Shown: positions 1 through 6,629 of the stretch, one piece after another
How positions within the stretch are numbered: position 1 is the first letter of the stretch
How the letters are laid out: each line of letters opens with the position of its first letter
NCBI GenBank assembly: GCA_002780065.1
Contig: PEWQ01000202.1
Span: 1-11,553 of the forward strand
Reading direction: 5' to 3'
DNA length: 11,553 nucleotides
Origin: Candidatus Hydrogenedentes bacterium CG07_land_8_20_14_0_80_42_17
Lineage (GTDB): Bacteria; UBA8481
Translations under genes and position numbers: made by a program
The notes under the pieces: generated by a model
The model's database searches: none
The model's input: only the letters and a program-made list of their open reading frames with translations
Told to the model about the DNA's origin: nothing

Positions 1-724
1 ATCTTTTTTGCACGACTCGCATTAATCCTCCGGTGCCGACTACTTTGGCTTCGGGAAGCTCGCTCTGCATTTCACTCAGCAATCCTTCTATCATCTTCGC
101 ATGTCCTAAAACAATTCCTGATTGTAAAGCGGAAACCGTATTCTTGCCAATAACGCGTTTAGGCATAGCTAGATCAATTTTTGGCAATTTTGCCGTTCGC
201 GTCGACAATGCTTCCGTTACCAGTGAAATACCAGGAGCAATTATTCCGCCGAGATATGCTCCATTCTTATCAATTGCATCGAATGTAGTGGCTGTTCCCA
301 TATCAACTACAATAAGCGGGCCGCCGTATCTTCTGAATCCCATCCATGCATTGACAATACGGTCTATTCCGGCCTCAGAAGGATTATCTATTTTCAATTC
401 TATTCCGGGAATTTTCATTGGATCGAGAAGTAATGTTTTAGAATCAAGCAGACGATTTCCAAATTCTGACCAGGCTGAATTCAATTGAGGAACAACGGAA
501 GAAATTGCTATTACATTCAGCTTCTTCTTCTGAAAGTGTGGAGCAAAAACGGAAAAAAGTGAATCTGGAGTTTCATAATGACGAGTTGGTATTCGAATAA
601 CTTTTTCTCGAATAATGCTTGAACAATTGTGAGACTTATTTTTTCTTATTGTTTTGTAAATTGCTACTGCTGTTTCCGTGTTGCCGATATCAACAGCAAG
701 GAAATTTGTGATTTTATTTTTCAT
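1..724 (-). CDS. coaX: Type III pantothenate kinase, 3' end cut by window edge
   Basis: This enzyme phosphorylates pantothenate with ATP, the first committed step of coenzyme A synthesis, in the cytosol. Reading leftward from the ATG at 724, 241 codons are visible and the frame is still open at base 1; the family is usually about 250-260 residues, so only a short C-terminus is missing. Family motifs seen: the N-terminal phosphate-binding D-I-G-N-T at residues 12-16, G-I-D-R at 119-122 (D121 is the expected catalytic aspartate), D-M-G-T-A-T-T at 141-147 and G-G-x-x-x-P-G at 159-165. These mark the ASKHA-fold type III enzyme and not the CoaA or PanK II types. Its start overlaps the stop of the upstream PilZ gene as ATGA and has no Shine-Dalgarno sequence, so translation is probably coupled to that gene. 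The frame shows no interruption. Confidence 0.95.
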   Translation of the reverse strand, partial: MKNKITNFLAVDIGNTETAVAIYKTIRKNKSHNCSSIIREKVIRIPTRHYETPDSLFSVFAPHFQKKKLNVIAISSVVPQLNSAWSEFGNRLLDSKTLLLDPMKIPGIELKIDNPSEAGIDRIVNAWMGFRRYGGPLIVVDMGTATTFDAIDKNGAYLGGIIAPGISLVTEALSTRTAKLPKIDLAMPKRVIGKNTVSALQSGIVLGHAKMIEGLLSEMQSELPEAKVVGTGGLMRVVQKR

Positions 725-1140
725 GACGGAGAAGGTATTTCATCGCCGTTACGCTCTGCTTGAGAATATACCTGACAAATTTTCGTAATTTCATCCCGAT
801 CAGATTCCCTTATGAAATCGAAAAACAGAACCAACCCGACACCATTTGGAATATTATCAATTCTCGCAAGAGTTGCAGTCGCAGTAGTAGCAAGCAAATT
901 TCTGAATCGGAACGTTATTAAAAATCTTTTACCTATTCCGCAAACTTTAATTAATTCTTCAGAACTAATTGGCAGTCCGACTTTCACTGCCCTGGGAGTC
1001 AAATCTAATAACACTCCACTAAATTCGACCTGCTCACCAAATTGCTCGGCAAGCCTGACCTGAATCCAATCCGAAAGGTCTTCGCTCTTCTCGACGTATC
1101 TCGGATCTCGCCGCTTCGATAGAGAATTTTCTTCTGCCAT
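721..1140 (-). CDS. PilZ-domain protein with degenerate second motif
   Basis: A 139-residue single-domain protein that looks like a PilZ domain, a beta-barrel that often binds cyclic di-GMP. Evidence: the N-terminal R-R-D-P-R-Y (residues 10-15) matches the PilZ arginine motif; the middle has alternating hydrophobic strands; and the G-V-G-L-V-L-F-F-D-F stretch followed by a charged helix resembles the usual PilZ ending. The second c-di-GMP motif, normally D/N-x-S-x-x-G, reads D46-x-T48-x-x-A51, with serine to threonine and glycine to alanine, so nucleotide binding is uncertain. There is no signal peptide or membrane segment. It is the first gene of a two-gene unit with coaX, overlapping it by four bases. 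A candidate promoter lies directly upstream and no Shine-Dalgarno sequence is present. The target process cannot be told from sequence. Confidence 0.75.
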   Translation of the reverse strand: MAEENSLSKRRDPRYVEKSEDLSDWIQVRLAEQFGEQVEFSGVLLDLTPRAVKVGLPISSEELIKVCGIGKRFLITFRFRNLLATTATATLARIDNIPNGVGLVLFFDFIRESDRDEITKICQVYSQAERNGDEIPSPS

Positions 1141-1146
1141 AAGTTA

Positions 1147-1175
1147 ACAATAGCAAATAAACGAAGAATAGTGAA
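1147..1175 (-). promoter_or_regulatory. Candidate sigma-70 promoter for the PilZ-coaX unit
   Basis: On the minus strand, TTCACT (1175-1170; 4 of 6 to TTGACA), a 17-base spacer, then TATTGT (1152-1147; 4 of 6 to TATAAT) preceded directly by TGC, an extended -10 feature. The hexamer ends 6 bases before the ATG at 1140, so the predicted first transcribed base falls at or next to the start codon. No Shine-Dalgarno sequence lies in between. Each element alone is weak; the spacing and the same arrangement at two other genes here raise its credibility. Confidence 0.45.
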
Positions 1176-1202
1176 TTAAGTTTTTTGTGATTCAAATATA
1201 GT

Positions 1203-1232
1203 TTAACTCTCTACCTAACACTGTGCTAAAAT
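1203..1232 (+). promoter_or_regulatory. Candidate sigma-70 promoter for cysE
   Basis: TTAACT (1203-1208; 4 of 6 to TTGACA), an 18-base spacer, then TAAAAT (1227-1232; 5 of 6 to TATAAT). The -10-like hexamer ends 6 bases before the ATG at 1239, so transcription would begin at about the start codon. There is no Shine-Dalgarno sequence upstream of this ATG. The promoter diverges from the one for the PilZ gene, with 27 bases between the two -35 elements. Confidence 0.45.
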
Positions 1233-1238
1233 AAACTA

Positions 1239-2021
1239 ATGCCAAGAGTTCCGGAACAAGAAAAATTTGAACTGACTCGTGTTGGAGTCATCGCTCGAAT
1301 CAATGAAGACGTAAGAACAGTGACGGAGAGCGATCCGGCCGCGCGAAGTTATATCGAGGTATTGCTGTGCTATCCCGGTCTTCACGCGCTTTGGTTTCAT
1401 CGACTCGCTTACGCTCTGTGGTGGCGTGGTTTTAAACTTCTTGGAAGAATCGTTTCGCATATCTCCCGCCATTGCACCGGAATTGAAATTCATCCCGGCG
1501 CCAAGATTGGAAGGCGGGTTTTTATTGATCATGGAATGGGAGTTGTAATCGGGGAAACCGCGACGGTTGAAGATGACGTATTGATTTACAAAGGAGTGGT
1601 ACTCGGCGGAACTACCTGTGAAAGAAAAATTCGCCATCCTTATATTAAGCGAGGAACAGTAATCGGTTCAAATGCGTGTATTCTCGGAGCGATAGTCATT
1701 GGAGAAAACTCGCGTATTGGCTCCGGCTCTGTTGTTATTCACGATGTGCCTGATTCTGCAACTGTAGTTGGAGTTCCAGGAAGAATAGTCATAACTCACG
1801 TTCCAAATAAACCTCACAACCTTCTTCACGGCGATCTTCCCGATCCTGTAGCGCGTGCGTTAGATGCCTTGATGATTCGACTCTCCGATGTTCAAAAGCG
1901 ACTTTCAAAAGTTGAAGGAAAATGTGAAATAGAACCTGCTCACGACCAAATGGCTCCGCTTGAAGATTTGCAGTCGATCTTCTCCGACCCTAATATGCAT
2001 CAGGACGGTTCGGGAATATGA
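1239..2021 (+). CDS. cysE: Serine O-acetyltransferase
   Basis: Transfers acetyl from acetyl-CoA to L-serine, making O-acetylserine for cysteine synthesis in the cytosol. The 260 residues comprise a short helical N-terminal region with the D-P-A-A-R motif (32-36), then a left-handed beta-helix of hexapeptide repeats from about 81 to 183. Catalytic features: I-H-P-G-A-K-I-G (84-91), the catalytic histidine in D-H-G-M-G (H98), E83 where E. coli has aspartate, and G-V-P-G-R-I-V closing the helix (178-184). It resembles the short Bacillus-type enzyme, but with a C-terminal extension of about 75 residues. The last residue is isoleucine (G-S-G-I), as in E. coli CysE, where that residue docks into the cysteine synthase active site. 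The stop overlaps the next gene's ATG. The start has no Shine-Dalgarno sequence but a promoter-like element ends 6 bases before it. Confidence 0.97.
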   Translation: MPRVPEQEKFELTRVGVIARINEDVRTVTESDPAARSYIEVLLCYPGLHALWFHRLAYALWWRGFKLLGRIVSHISRHCTGIEIHPGAKIGRRVFIDHGMGVVIGETATVEDDVLIYKGVVLGGTTCERKIRHPYIKRGTVIGSNACILGAIVIGENSRIGSGSVVIHDVPDSATVVGVPGRIVITHVPNKPHNLLHGDLPDPVARALDALMIRLSDVQKRLSKVEGKCEIEPAHDQMAPLEDLQSIFSDPNMHQDGSGI

Positions 2022-2503
2022 AGAAAGATCTGCACAGTTTCTCCGACGTCTGGAAAAGTTTTGATTCTCAACCTCTGACTCACAGTATGGCGCATTATTT
2101 GCTGGCAATATCTGAACTCAGACATGAACGCGGCTACGCAAGAATCACCGATGTTGCAAAACGGCTTGGAATAACCAAAGGAGCGGCGTCGATAGCTCTG
2201 AAAGCGATGCGCGAAAAAAAATTCATCAAAGAAGATGAAAATCGAATGCTGTTTCTTACACAACGTGGAATAAGAGCGGCAAAAAACATCAGTGGTTCGA
2301 GAGCGGCACTTCTCAAATTTATCCATGAAGTTCTCGGCATAGAAGAAAATATTGCGCTCGAAGACGCCTGCAAAATAGAACATCTTATCAGCAGAACAAC
2401 AACTGATATGCTTGTCCGTTTTACTCGCTTCATTGTCAATAATCCTTTAGGCTCTGAACTCATTTCCAAATTCAAATGCTCAAGAAAATCATATAGCTCG
2501 TAA
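2018..2503 (+). CDS. DtxR/MntR-family metal-dependent transcriptional regulator
   Basis: A 161-residue protein with the two-domain plan of DtxR-family repressors: a winged-helix DNA-binding domain (about 25-85, including [14 protein letters not shown]) and a metal-binding/dimerisation domain (about 90-145, including A-C-K-I-E-H). No SH3-like third domain is present. Aligned by eye with DtxR, the primary site would be H26 (DtxR Met10), C118 (Cys102), E121 (Glu105) and H122 (His106). The ancillary-site ligands appear lost: R95 for His79, L99 for Glu83, L114 for His98. MntR-type D8 and E11 are also absent, so iron or another thiophilic metal seems likelier than manganese; that is inference. The ATG lies in a 4-base overlap with cysE, implying co-expression. 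M24 is an alternative start closer to the usual family N-terminus. Family assignment is firm; the metal and targets are not known. Confidence 0.88.
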   Translation: MKKDLHSFSDVWKSFDSQPLTHSMAHYLLAISELRHERGYARITDVAKRLGITKGAASIALKAMREKKFIKEDENRMLFLTQRGIRAAKNISGSRAALLKFIHEVLGIEENIALEDACKIEHLISRTTTDMLVRFTRFIVNNPLGSELISKFKCSRKSYSS

Positions 2504-2520
2504 AACTTTAAATATTTGCC

Positions 2521-2542
2521 AATAAGTCATTCTGATCTTATT
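2521..2542. promoter_or_regulatory. Small AT-rich inverted repeat after the DtxR-family gene
   Basis: AATAAG (2521-2526) and CTTATT (2537-2542) form a perfect 6-base stem around a 10-base loop. It begins 18 bases after the regulator's stop codon. It is too short, too AT-rich and lacks a following T-run, so it is a poor intrinsic terminator; it could be an operator or chance. The rest of the 139-base gap 2504-2642 holds a period-7 repeat, a sigma-54-like element and the clpB ribosome binding site. Confidence 0.2.
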
Positions 2543-2571
2543 ACAAAGTCACATTGTCATTTAAACAATTT

Positions 2572-2599
2572 TTAACTCTTCATTTTTCAATTCTAATTT
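2572..2599. repeat. Degenerate 7-base-period repeat, four units
   Basis: Four consecutive heptads, TTAACTC, TTCATTT, TTCAATT and CTAATTT, share T at position 2, A at position 4 and T at position 6. It sits between the DtxR-family gene and clpB. The low complexity of the stretch means part of this agreement could be compositional. Two other gene borders in the window also carry period-7 repeats, of different sequence. Confidence 0.4.
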
Positions 2600-2600
2600 C

Positions 2601-2616
2601 TGGCATAAGACTTGAA
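2601..2616 (+). promoter_or_regulatory. Sigma-54-like -24/-12 element upstream of clpB
   Basis: TGGCATAAGACTTGAA compares well with the RpoN consensus TGGCAYRNNNNTTGCW: every specified base matches except the C of the -12 GC, which is A here. The GG to -12 spacing is correct. Transcription would start near 2627, leaving a leader of about 16 bases that contains the ribosome binding site at 2632. The mismatch at the -12 element and the lack of evidence for an RpoN gene or activator site keep this tentative. Confidence 0.35.
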
Positions 2617-2631
2617 ACTTATCTGTTAGAG

Positions 2632-2636
2632 AGGAG
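2632..2636 (+). promoter_or_regulatory. Ribosome binding site of clpB
   Basis: AGGAG lies 6 bases upstream of the ATG at 2643, the clearest Shine-Dalgarno sequence in the window. It fixes the clpB start and shows that this organism uses Shine-Dalgarno initiation for some genes, in contrast to the PilZ, cysE and CCA genes. Confidence 0.85.
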
Positions 2637-2642
2637 ATAAAA

Positions 2643-5192
2643 ATGAATCCGAATAACTGGACGGAAAAAGTTCAAGCGATAATTCAAAACGCGTTTGAAT
2701 ATGCTATAAAGTTTTCAAACTCTGAAATTGAGCCTCTGCATGTCGGACTTTCATTACTAGAATCTGAAGGATCGATATGCCCAAAAATTCTGGAGGCTAG
2801 CGAGGAAGCGCCAAAAAAAATACGCGAAAAAATTGCGATAGATATTCAACGCCTGCCAAAAGTAGAAGGAAGCGGATTAAGAAATCCGTCATTGTCGCGA
2901 GCGACTTCGAGCAGAATCCAGAAAGCGGACGATGAACGCAAGAAGATGGGAGACGATTATCTAAGCGTCGAACATTTAACAATTGCATTCAGTGATGTAT
3001 TCGGAATAGATGAAGATAGAATCAGGTCTGCAGTTAAGAGTTACAGAGGAAACAAACGTGTAGATTCTAAAACTCCCGAGATGAAGTATGAAGCTTTGGA
3101 AAAATACGGCCGCGATCTTGTTGCGCTTGCTCGGGAAGGAAAGCTGGATCCTGTTATCGGAAGGGAATCCGAACAGAGACGTGTGATCAGAATTCTTGCA
3201 AGAAGAACAAAAAACAATCCGGTTCTTGTTGGACCTCCGGGCACGGGCAAGACCGCAGTAGTTGAGGGAATTGCTCAGCGAATATATCGCGGCGACGTTC
3301 CTGAAGCGTTGAAGGATAAAGTAGTTTTTTCGCTGGATATGGGAGCTCTGATTGCCGGAGCAAAATATCGCGGAGAATTCGAAGAGCGGCTGAAGGCAGT
3401 GCTCGACGAAATAAAAGATTCGAACGGCAGAATAATTCTTTTTATTGACGAATTGCATTTAATCGTCGGAGCGGGAAAAACAGAAGGCGCGATGGATGCC
3501 GGCAATCTTCTGAAGCCTTTGCTTGCGCGCGGCGAACTGCACTGCATCGGAGCGACCACTTACGACGAATACAGACAGAACATCGAAAAAGATGTGGCGC
3601 TAGAACGCAGGTTTCAACCGGTGCCGATTGATCCTCCGGACATAGAATCCACTATCAGCATTTTAAGAGGATTAAAGGAACGTTATGAATTATATCATGG
3701 AGTAAAAATTCTCGACTCAGCGCTGGTTGCCGCGGCAAAACTTTCAGACAGATACATAGCCGACAGATTTTTGCCTGACAAAGCGATAGATTTAATCGAT
3801 GAAGCCGCGGCCGCAGTTCGAACGGAGATAGAAAGTTTTCCGGCAGAACTCGACGATCTAAACAGAAAAATAATGCAACGTGAAATCGAAGAGACTGCGC
3901 TCAGTTCAGAAAAAGATGCGGAATCGAAAAACCGTCTCTCTGCATTGCATAAGGAAATATCCGAGTTTAAAGAGAAAGCGTCAGGTTTGAAAGCTCAGTG
4001 GGAATCAGAGAAAAAAGATATAAGCAAATTGAAAGAGCTTAAGCAAAAACTCGACGACGCGCGAAGAGAGATGGAATCTGCAGAGCGCGCTTATGACCTT
4101 CAGAAAGCAGCAGAGCTGAAACACGGAACCATTCCTCAGCTCGAAAAGAAATTGGAAGAACTTTATGCCGGTAAAAGTTCGAAGGTGTTATTGAAAGAGG
4201 AAGTCACGTCCGACGAGATTGCAGAAGTCATCAGCAAATGGTCTGGGATACCTATCGAGAAGCTTGTGGAATCCGATCGTGAAAAATTATTGCGGCTCGA
4301 TTCGACTCTGCACAAAAGAATAATCGGACAAGACGAAGCTGTCCAAAAAGTTGCGGATGCTATAATTCGTTCCAGAGCAGGATTAAAAGATTCGAGAAGA
4401 CCTGTGGGAACATTTCTTTTTCTCGGTCCGACAGGAGTCGGCAAGACAGAGCTTGCTAAGACTTTAGCGGCAACGCTCTTTGATAGTGAAGACCGGATTA
4501 TCAGAATAGATATGAGCGAGTACATGGAGAAGCATTCAGTCTCAAGGCTTATCGGTGCTCCGCCGGGATACGTAGGTTATGACGAAGGCGGGCAATTAAC
4601 CGAAGCAGTGAGAAGAAAACCGTATTCTGTGATTCTCTGCGACGAGATTGAAAAAGCTCATCCTGATGTATTCAACATTTTTCTGCAGATACTCGATGAC
4701 GGAAGGCTGACTGATAATCAGGGGCGAACAGTTAATTTCAAAAACACGATAATTATTATGACATCAAATCTTGGAACCGAAATCATTACGGAAAAACTCG
4801 GTGTCGGCGGAGAAATAACTGAAGGCATACGAAGAACAATTTTTGAAGAGCTCAAAAAAAGATTCAAACCGGAATTTTTAAATCGGCTTGACGACATTGT
4901 TATCTTCAAACCTTTGACGATAAATGAAGTTGAGAAGATAGTCGAACTGCTTATCGAAGAGCTGAAGAAAAGGGCTCGAGATCGAGAGATAGAGCTTACA
5001 GTTACCAGCCGTGCGATAAAGTATATTGCGGAAAAAGGTTTCGAACCTGCATTCGGCGCCAGGCCTCTGCGAAGGTATATTGAACGCGAAGTTGAAATGC
5101 GATTGGCGAGAGCATTGATAAGCGGAGAAATTCATGCAGGAGAAAAAATCATGATCGATTGGGACAGCGAGTGGAAGATAGCTGATGAATGA
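2643..5192 (+). CDS. clpB: ATP-dependent protein disaggregase ClpB
   Basis: A hexameric AAA+ unfoldase that, with DnaK, threads aggregated proteins through its pore after stress. Its 849 residues are near the family norm (about 855-880). In order: N-terminal Clp domain (about 1-145); first AAA+ module with Walker A G-P-P-G-T-G-K-T (197-204), pore loop K-Y-R-G (241-244) and Walker B ending I-D-E (268-270); a long charged coiled-coil middle domain (about 405-525); second AAA+ module with Walker A G-P-T-G-V-G-K-T (595-602), pore loop G-Y-V-G-Y-D (642-647), Walker B ending C-D-E (666-668) and sensor 2 G-A-R-P-L-R-R (805-811). The full middle domain and lack of a ClpP-binding I/L-G-F loop favour ClpB over ClpC or ClpA. 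Walker A1 has P-P-G-T where ClpB usually has E-P-G-V. No CIRCE element is visible upstream; the candidate promoter is sigma-54-like. Confidence 0.96.
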   Translation: MNPNNWTEKVQAIIQNAFEYAIKFSNSEIEPLHVGLSLLESEGSICPKILEASEEAPKKIREKIAIDIQRLPKVEGSGLRNPSLSRATSSRIQKADDERKKMGDDYLSVEHLTIAFSDVFGIDEDRIRSAVKSYRGNKRVDSKTPEMKYEALEKYGRDLVALAREGKLDPVIGRESEQRRVIRILARRTKNNPVLVGPPGTGKTAVVEGIAQRIYRGDVPEALKDKVVFSLDMGALIAGAKYRGEFEERLKAVLDEIKDSNGRIILFIDELHLIVGAGKTEGAMDAGNLLKPLLARGELHCIGATTYDEYRQNIEKDVALERRFQPVPIDPPDIESTISILRGLKERYELYHGVKILDSALVAAAKLSDRYIADRFLPDKAIDLIDEAAAAVRTEIESFPAELDDLNRKIMQREIEETALSSEKDAESKNRLSALHKEISEFKEKASGLKAQWESEKKDISKLKELKQKLDDARREMESAERAYDLQKAAELKHGTIPQLEKKLEELYAGKSSKVLLKEEVTSDEIAEVISKWSGIPIEKLVESDREKLLRLDSTLHKRIIGQDEAVQKVADAIIRSRAGLKDSRRPVGTFLFLGPTGVGKTELAKTLAATLFDSEDRIIRIDMSEYMEKHSVSRLIGAPPGYVGYDEGGQLTEAVRRKPYSVILCDEIEKAHPDVFNIFLQILDDGRLTDNQGRTVNFKNTIIIMTSNLGTEIITEKLGVGGEITEGIRRTIFEELKKRFKPEFLNRLDDIVIFKPLTINEVEKIVELLIEELKKRARDREIELTVTSRAIKYIAEKGFEPAFGARPLRRYIEREVEMRLARALISGEIHAGEKIMIDWDSEWKIADE

Positions 5193-5197
5193 TGAAC

Positions 5198-5220
5198 GCA
5201 TCACGCACCACGCCTCCCGC
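5198..5220. repeat. Degenerate 7-base-period repeat, three units plus GC
   Basis: Heptads GCATCAC (5198-5204), GCACCAC (5205-5211) and GCCTCCC (5212-5218), then GC. It starts 6 bases after the clpB stop and ends just before the -35 of the CCA gene. The unit GCATCAC recurs exactly within the repeat at 9734-9754, and CTTTTAAC follows downstream at both places (5230-5237 and 9754-9761). Confidence 0.5.
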
Positions 5221-5225
5221 TTCAT

Positions 5226-5254
5226 TTGCCTTTTAACTGAATCAAGTTTATCAT
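5226..5254 (+). promoter_or_regulatory. Candidate sigma-70 promoter for the CCA-secA-fthC operon
   Basis: TTGCCT (5226-5231; 4 of 6 to TTGACA), an exact 17-base spacer, then TATCAT (5249-5254; 5 of 6 to TATAAT). It is the best sigma-70 match in the window. The -10 ends 7 bases before the ATG at 5262, so the predicted transcript starts at or one base before the start codon. No Shine-Dalgarno sequence is present. Confidence 0.6.
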
Positions 5255-5261
5255 ATACAAA

Positions 5262-6599
5262 ATGAAGGTTAAAAAATTACCGGCAAACGCATCTACAGCG
5301 TTGAAAATAATTAAGATCGTCAAAAATTGCGGAGCTGAAGCGTATTTGATTGGAGGCTGTGTCCGCGATTTGTATTTGGGTATAGAACCGAAAGATTACG
5401 ATGTGGCAACCTCATTGCCGCCCGACGAAATATTAAAGCTTTTTCCTCATTCAAACGAAACCGGAAAATCTTTTGGAGTTGTAAGAGTCAATGACCAAGG
5501 TGAAGAAGTAGAAGTCGCAACATTCAGACTTGACGGTCCTTACTCTGATGGAAGAAGACCTGATTATGTCACTTTTTCGTCCTTGAAAGAAGATATCTCT
5601 CGCCGCGACTTTACGATAAATGCGTTGGCATTGAATCCAGATACGTTGGAGATCATAGACTATGTCGGAGGAATCGATGATCTTGAAAACGGAATAGTGC
5701 GCACTGTAGGTCTGCCGGAGAAACGTTTTCAAGAAGACAGGCTCAGGCTGATTCGCTCAATTCGTTTCGCTCATCGGCTTAACTTCAAGATAGAAGATGA
5801 AACCGGAAAAGCATTGACTCGGATGGCGCAGGAAATAAAAACAGTTGCTATGGAGCGAGTAGCAGACGAATTTCAGAAGATTCTTTTGACCTCGCCGGCT
5901 GGCGATGGAATAAAAATGCTCGACCGATACGGTCTTCTCTCTCCGATACTGCCTGAAATAATCCGAATGAAAGGAGTCGACCAGCCTGAACAATTTCATC
6001 CTGAAGGAGACGTATTCATTCATACTTGTCTTGCATTAAACGAGCTGAAACCGAATCCGACAAAAGCGATTGTCTGGGCGACTTTGTTTCATGACGTCGG
6101 CAAACCGGATACTTTTATGGTGACTGACAGAATAAGATTTCATGGCCACGCTGAACGTGGAGCGGAAATGATTTTCGATATCGGAAAGAGATTAAAACTT
6201 TCAAATGAACTGATAGAAAGAGTTTCGAAGATAATTCTCGAGCATCAAAGATTTGGCGACATAGATAAAATGAGACCCGGCAGAATCAAGAACTGGGTGG
6301 CTCAGCCGCATTTTGAAGAACTGCTCGAGGTCCATCGCGCAGACTGCGCAGGCTCTCATAGAGACATGAGCGCATATGAAAAGGCAACGGAGTTTTTGAA
6401 TGAGATTCGTCAGTTAGAAACGATGCCGCCAAGAATAATTACCGGCAAAACTTTAATAGAGATTGGACTCGAGCCGGGACCTATATTCAAAGAACTACTC
6501 ACTGCCGCGTATGAAGCTCAGCTCGAAGATAGTTTTACGAATAAAGAAGAAGGTATAGAATTTGTAAAAAAGTTTATGAATGAAAATAGAAATTGCTGA
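5262..6599 (+). CDS. cca: tRNA CCA-adding nucleotidyltransferase with HD domain
   Basis: A class II nucleotidyltransferase of 445 residues that builds or repairs the 3' CCA end of tRNAs. Motifs: L-I-G-G-C-V-R-D-L-Y-L-G (29-40), the catalytic carboxylates D45-x-D47, the flexible-loop region ending D-G-R-R-P-D-Y-V (96-103), R-R-D-F-T-I-N-A-L (114-122) and the nucleotide-selecting E-D-R-L-R (158-162). A C-terminal HD phosphohydrolase-like domain follows, with H254, H277-D278 and H294/H296. An intact flexible loop argues against a CC-only enzyme; a full CCA enzyme or the A-adding partner of a split pair both fit, and poly(A) polymerase is less likely. It appears to be the first gene of an operon with secA (30 bases downstream) and fthC. 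Its start is set by a strong promoter match ending 7 bases upstream, with no Shine-Dalgarno sequence. Confidence 0.93.
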   Translation: MKVKKLPANASTALKIIKIVKNCGAEAYLIGGCVRDLYLGIEPKDYDVATSLPPDEILKLFPHSNETGKSFGVVRVNDQGEEVEVATFRLDGPYSDGRRPDYVTFSSLKEDISRRDFTINALALNPDTLEIIDYVGGIDDLENGIVRTVGLPEKRFQEDRLRLIRSIRFAHRLNFKIEDETGKALTRMAQEIKTVAMERVADEFQKILLTSPAGDGIKMLDRYGLLSPILPEIIRMKGVDQPEQFHPEGDVFIHTCLALNELKPNPTKAIVWATLFHDVGKPDTFMVTDRIRFHGHAERGAEMIFDIGKRLKLSNELIERVSKIILEHQRFGDIDKMRPGRIKNWVAQPHFEELLEVHRADCAGSHRDMSAYEKATEFLNEIRQLETMPPRIITGKTLIEIGLEPGPIFKELLTAAYEAQLEDSFTNKEEGIEFVKKFMNENRNC

Positions 6600-6611
6600 T
6601 ACGATAGTGAG

Positions 6612-6617
6612 AAGGAG
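6612..6617 (+). promoter_or_regulatory. Ribosome binding site of secA, unusually distant
   Basis: AAGGAG ends 12 bases before the ATG at 6630, longer than the usual 5-9. An in-frame TAA at 6621-6623 sits between the two, so no earlier start is possible, and the N-terminal sequence M-F-Q-K-L-L is typical of SecA. The start is therefore secure despite the spacing. Confidence 0.65.
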
Positions 6618-6629
6618 AATTAACTAGAA

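Noticed and set aside
33-488. A 151-codon plus-strand open frame
   Set aside because: It is antisense to coaX, whose conserved motifs are read from the other strand; it has no ribosome binding site and no recognisable domain.
1147-1180. A fourth period-7 repeat upstream of the PilZ gene
   Set aside because: A-rich sequence gives apparent agreement at lag 7, but no column is invariant; composition is enough to explain it.
2611-2617. CTTGAAA as a sigma-32 heat-shock -35 element for clpB
   Set aside because: At the required 13-15 base spacing the sequence is the Shine-Dalgarno region, with nothing like CCCCATNT.
2976-3458. A 160-codon minus-strand open frame inside clpB
   Set aside because: Low-complexity antisense translation of a strongly conserved AAA+ region. 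The same applies to antisense frames at 1236-1637, 4163-4525, 4878-5225, 5451-5732 and 9323-9616.
2643-5192. Annotation as ClpC or ClpA
   Set aside because: The complete ClpB-type coiled-coil middle domain and the lack of a ClpP-binding I/L-G-F loop point to ClpB.
5190-5203. Hairpin TGATG-AACG-CATCA at the end of clpB as a terminator
   Set aside because: Only a 5-base stem with no T-run, and it overlaps the stop codon; it is probably a by-product of the heptad repeat.
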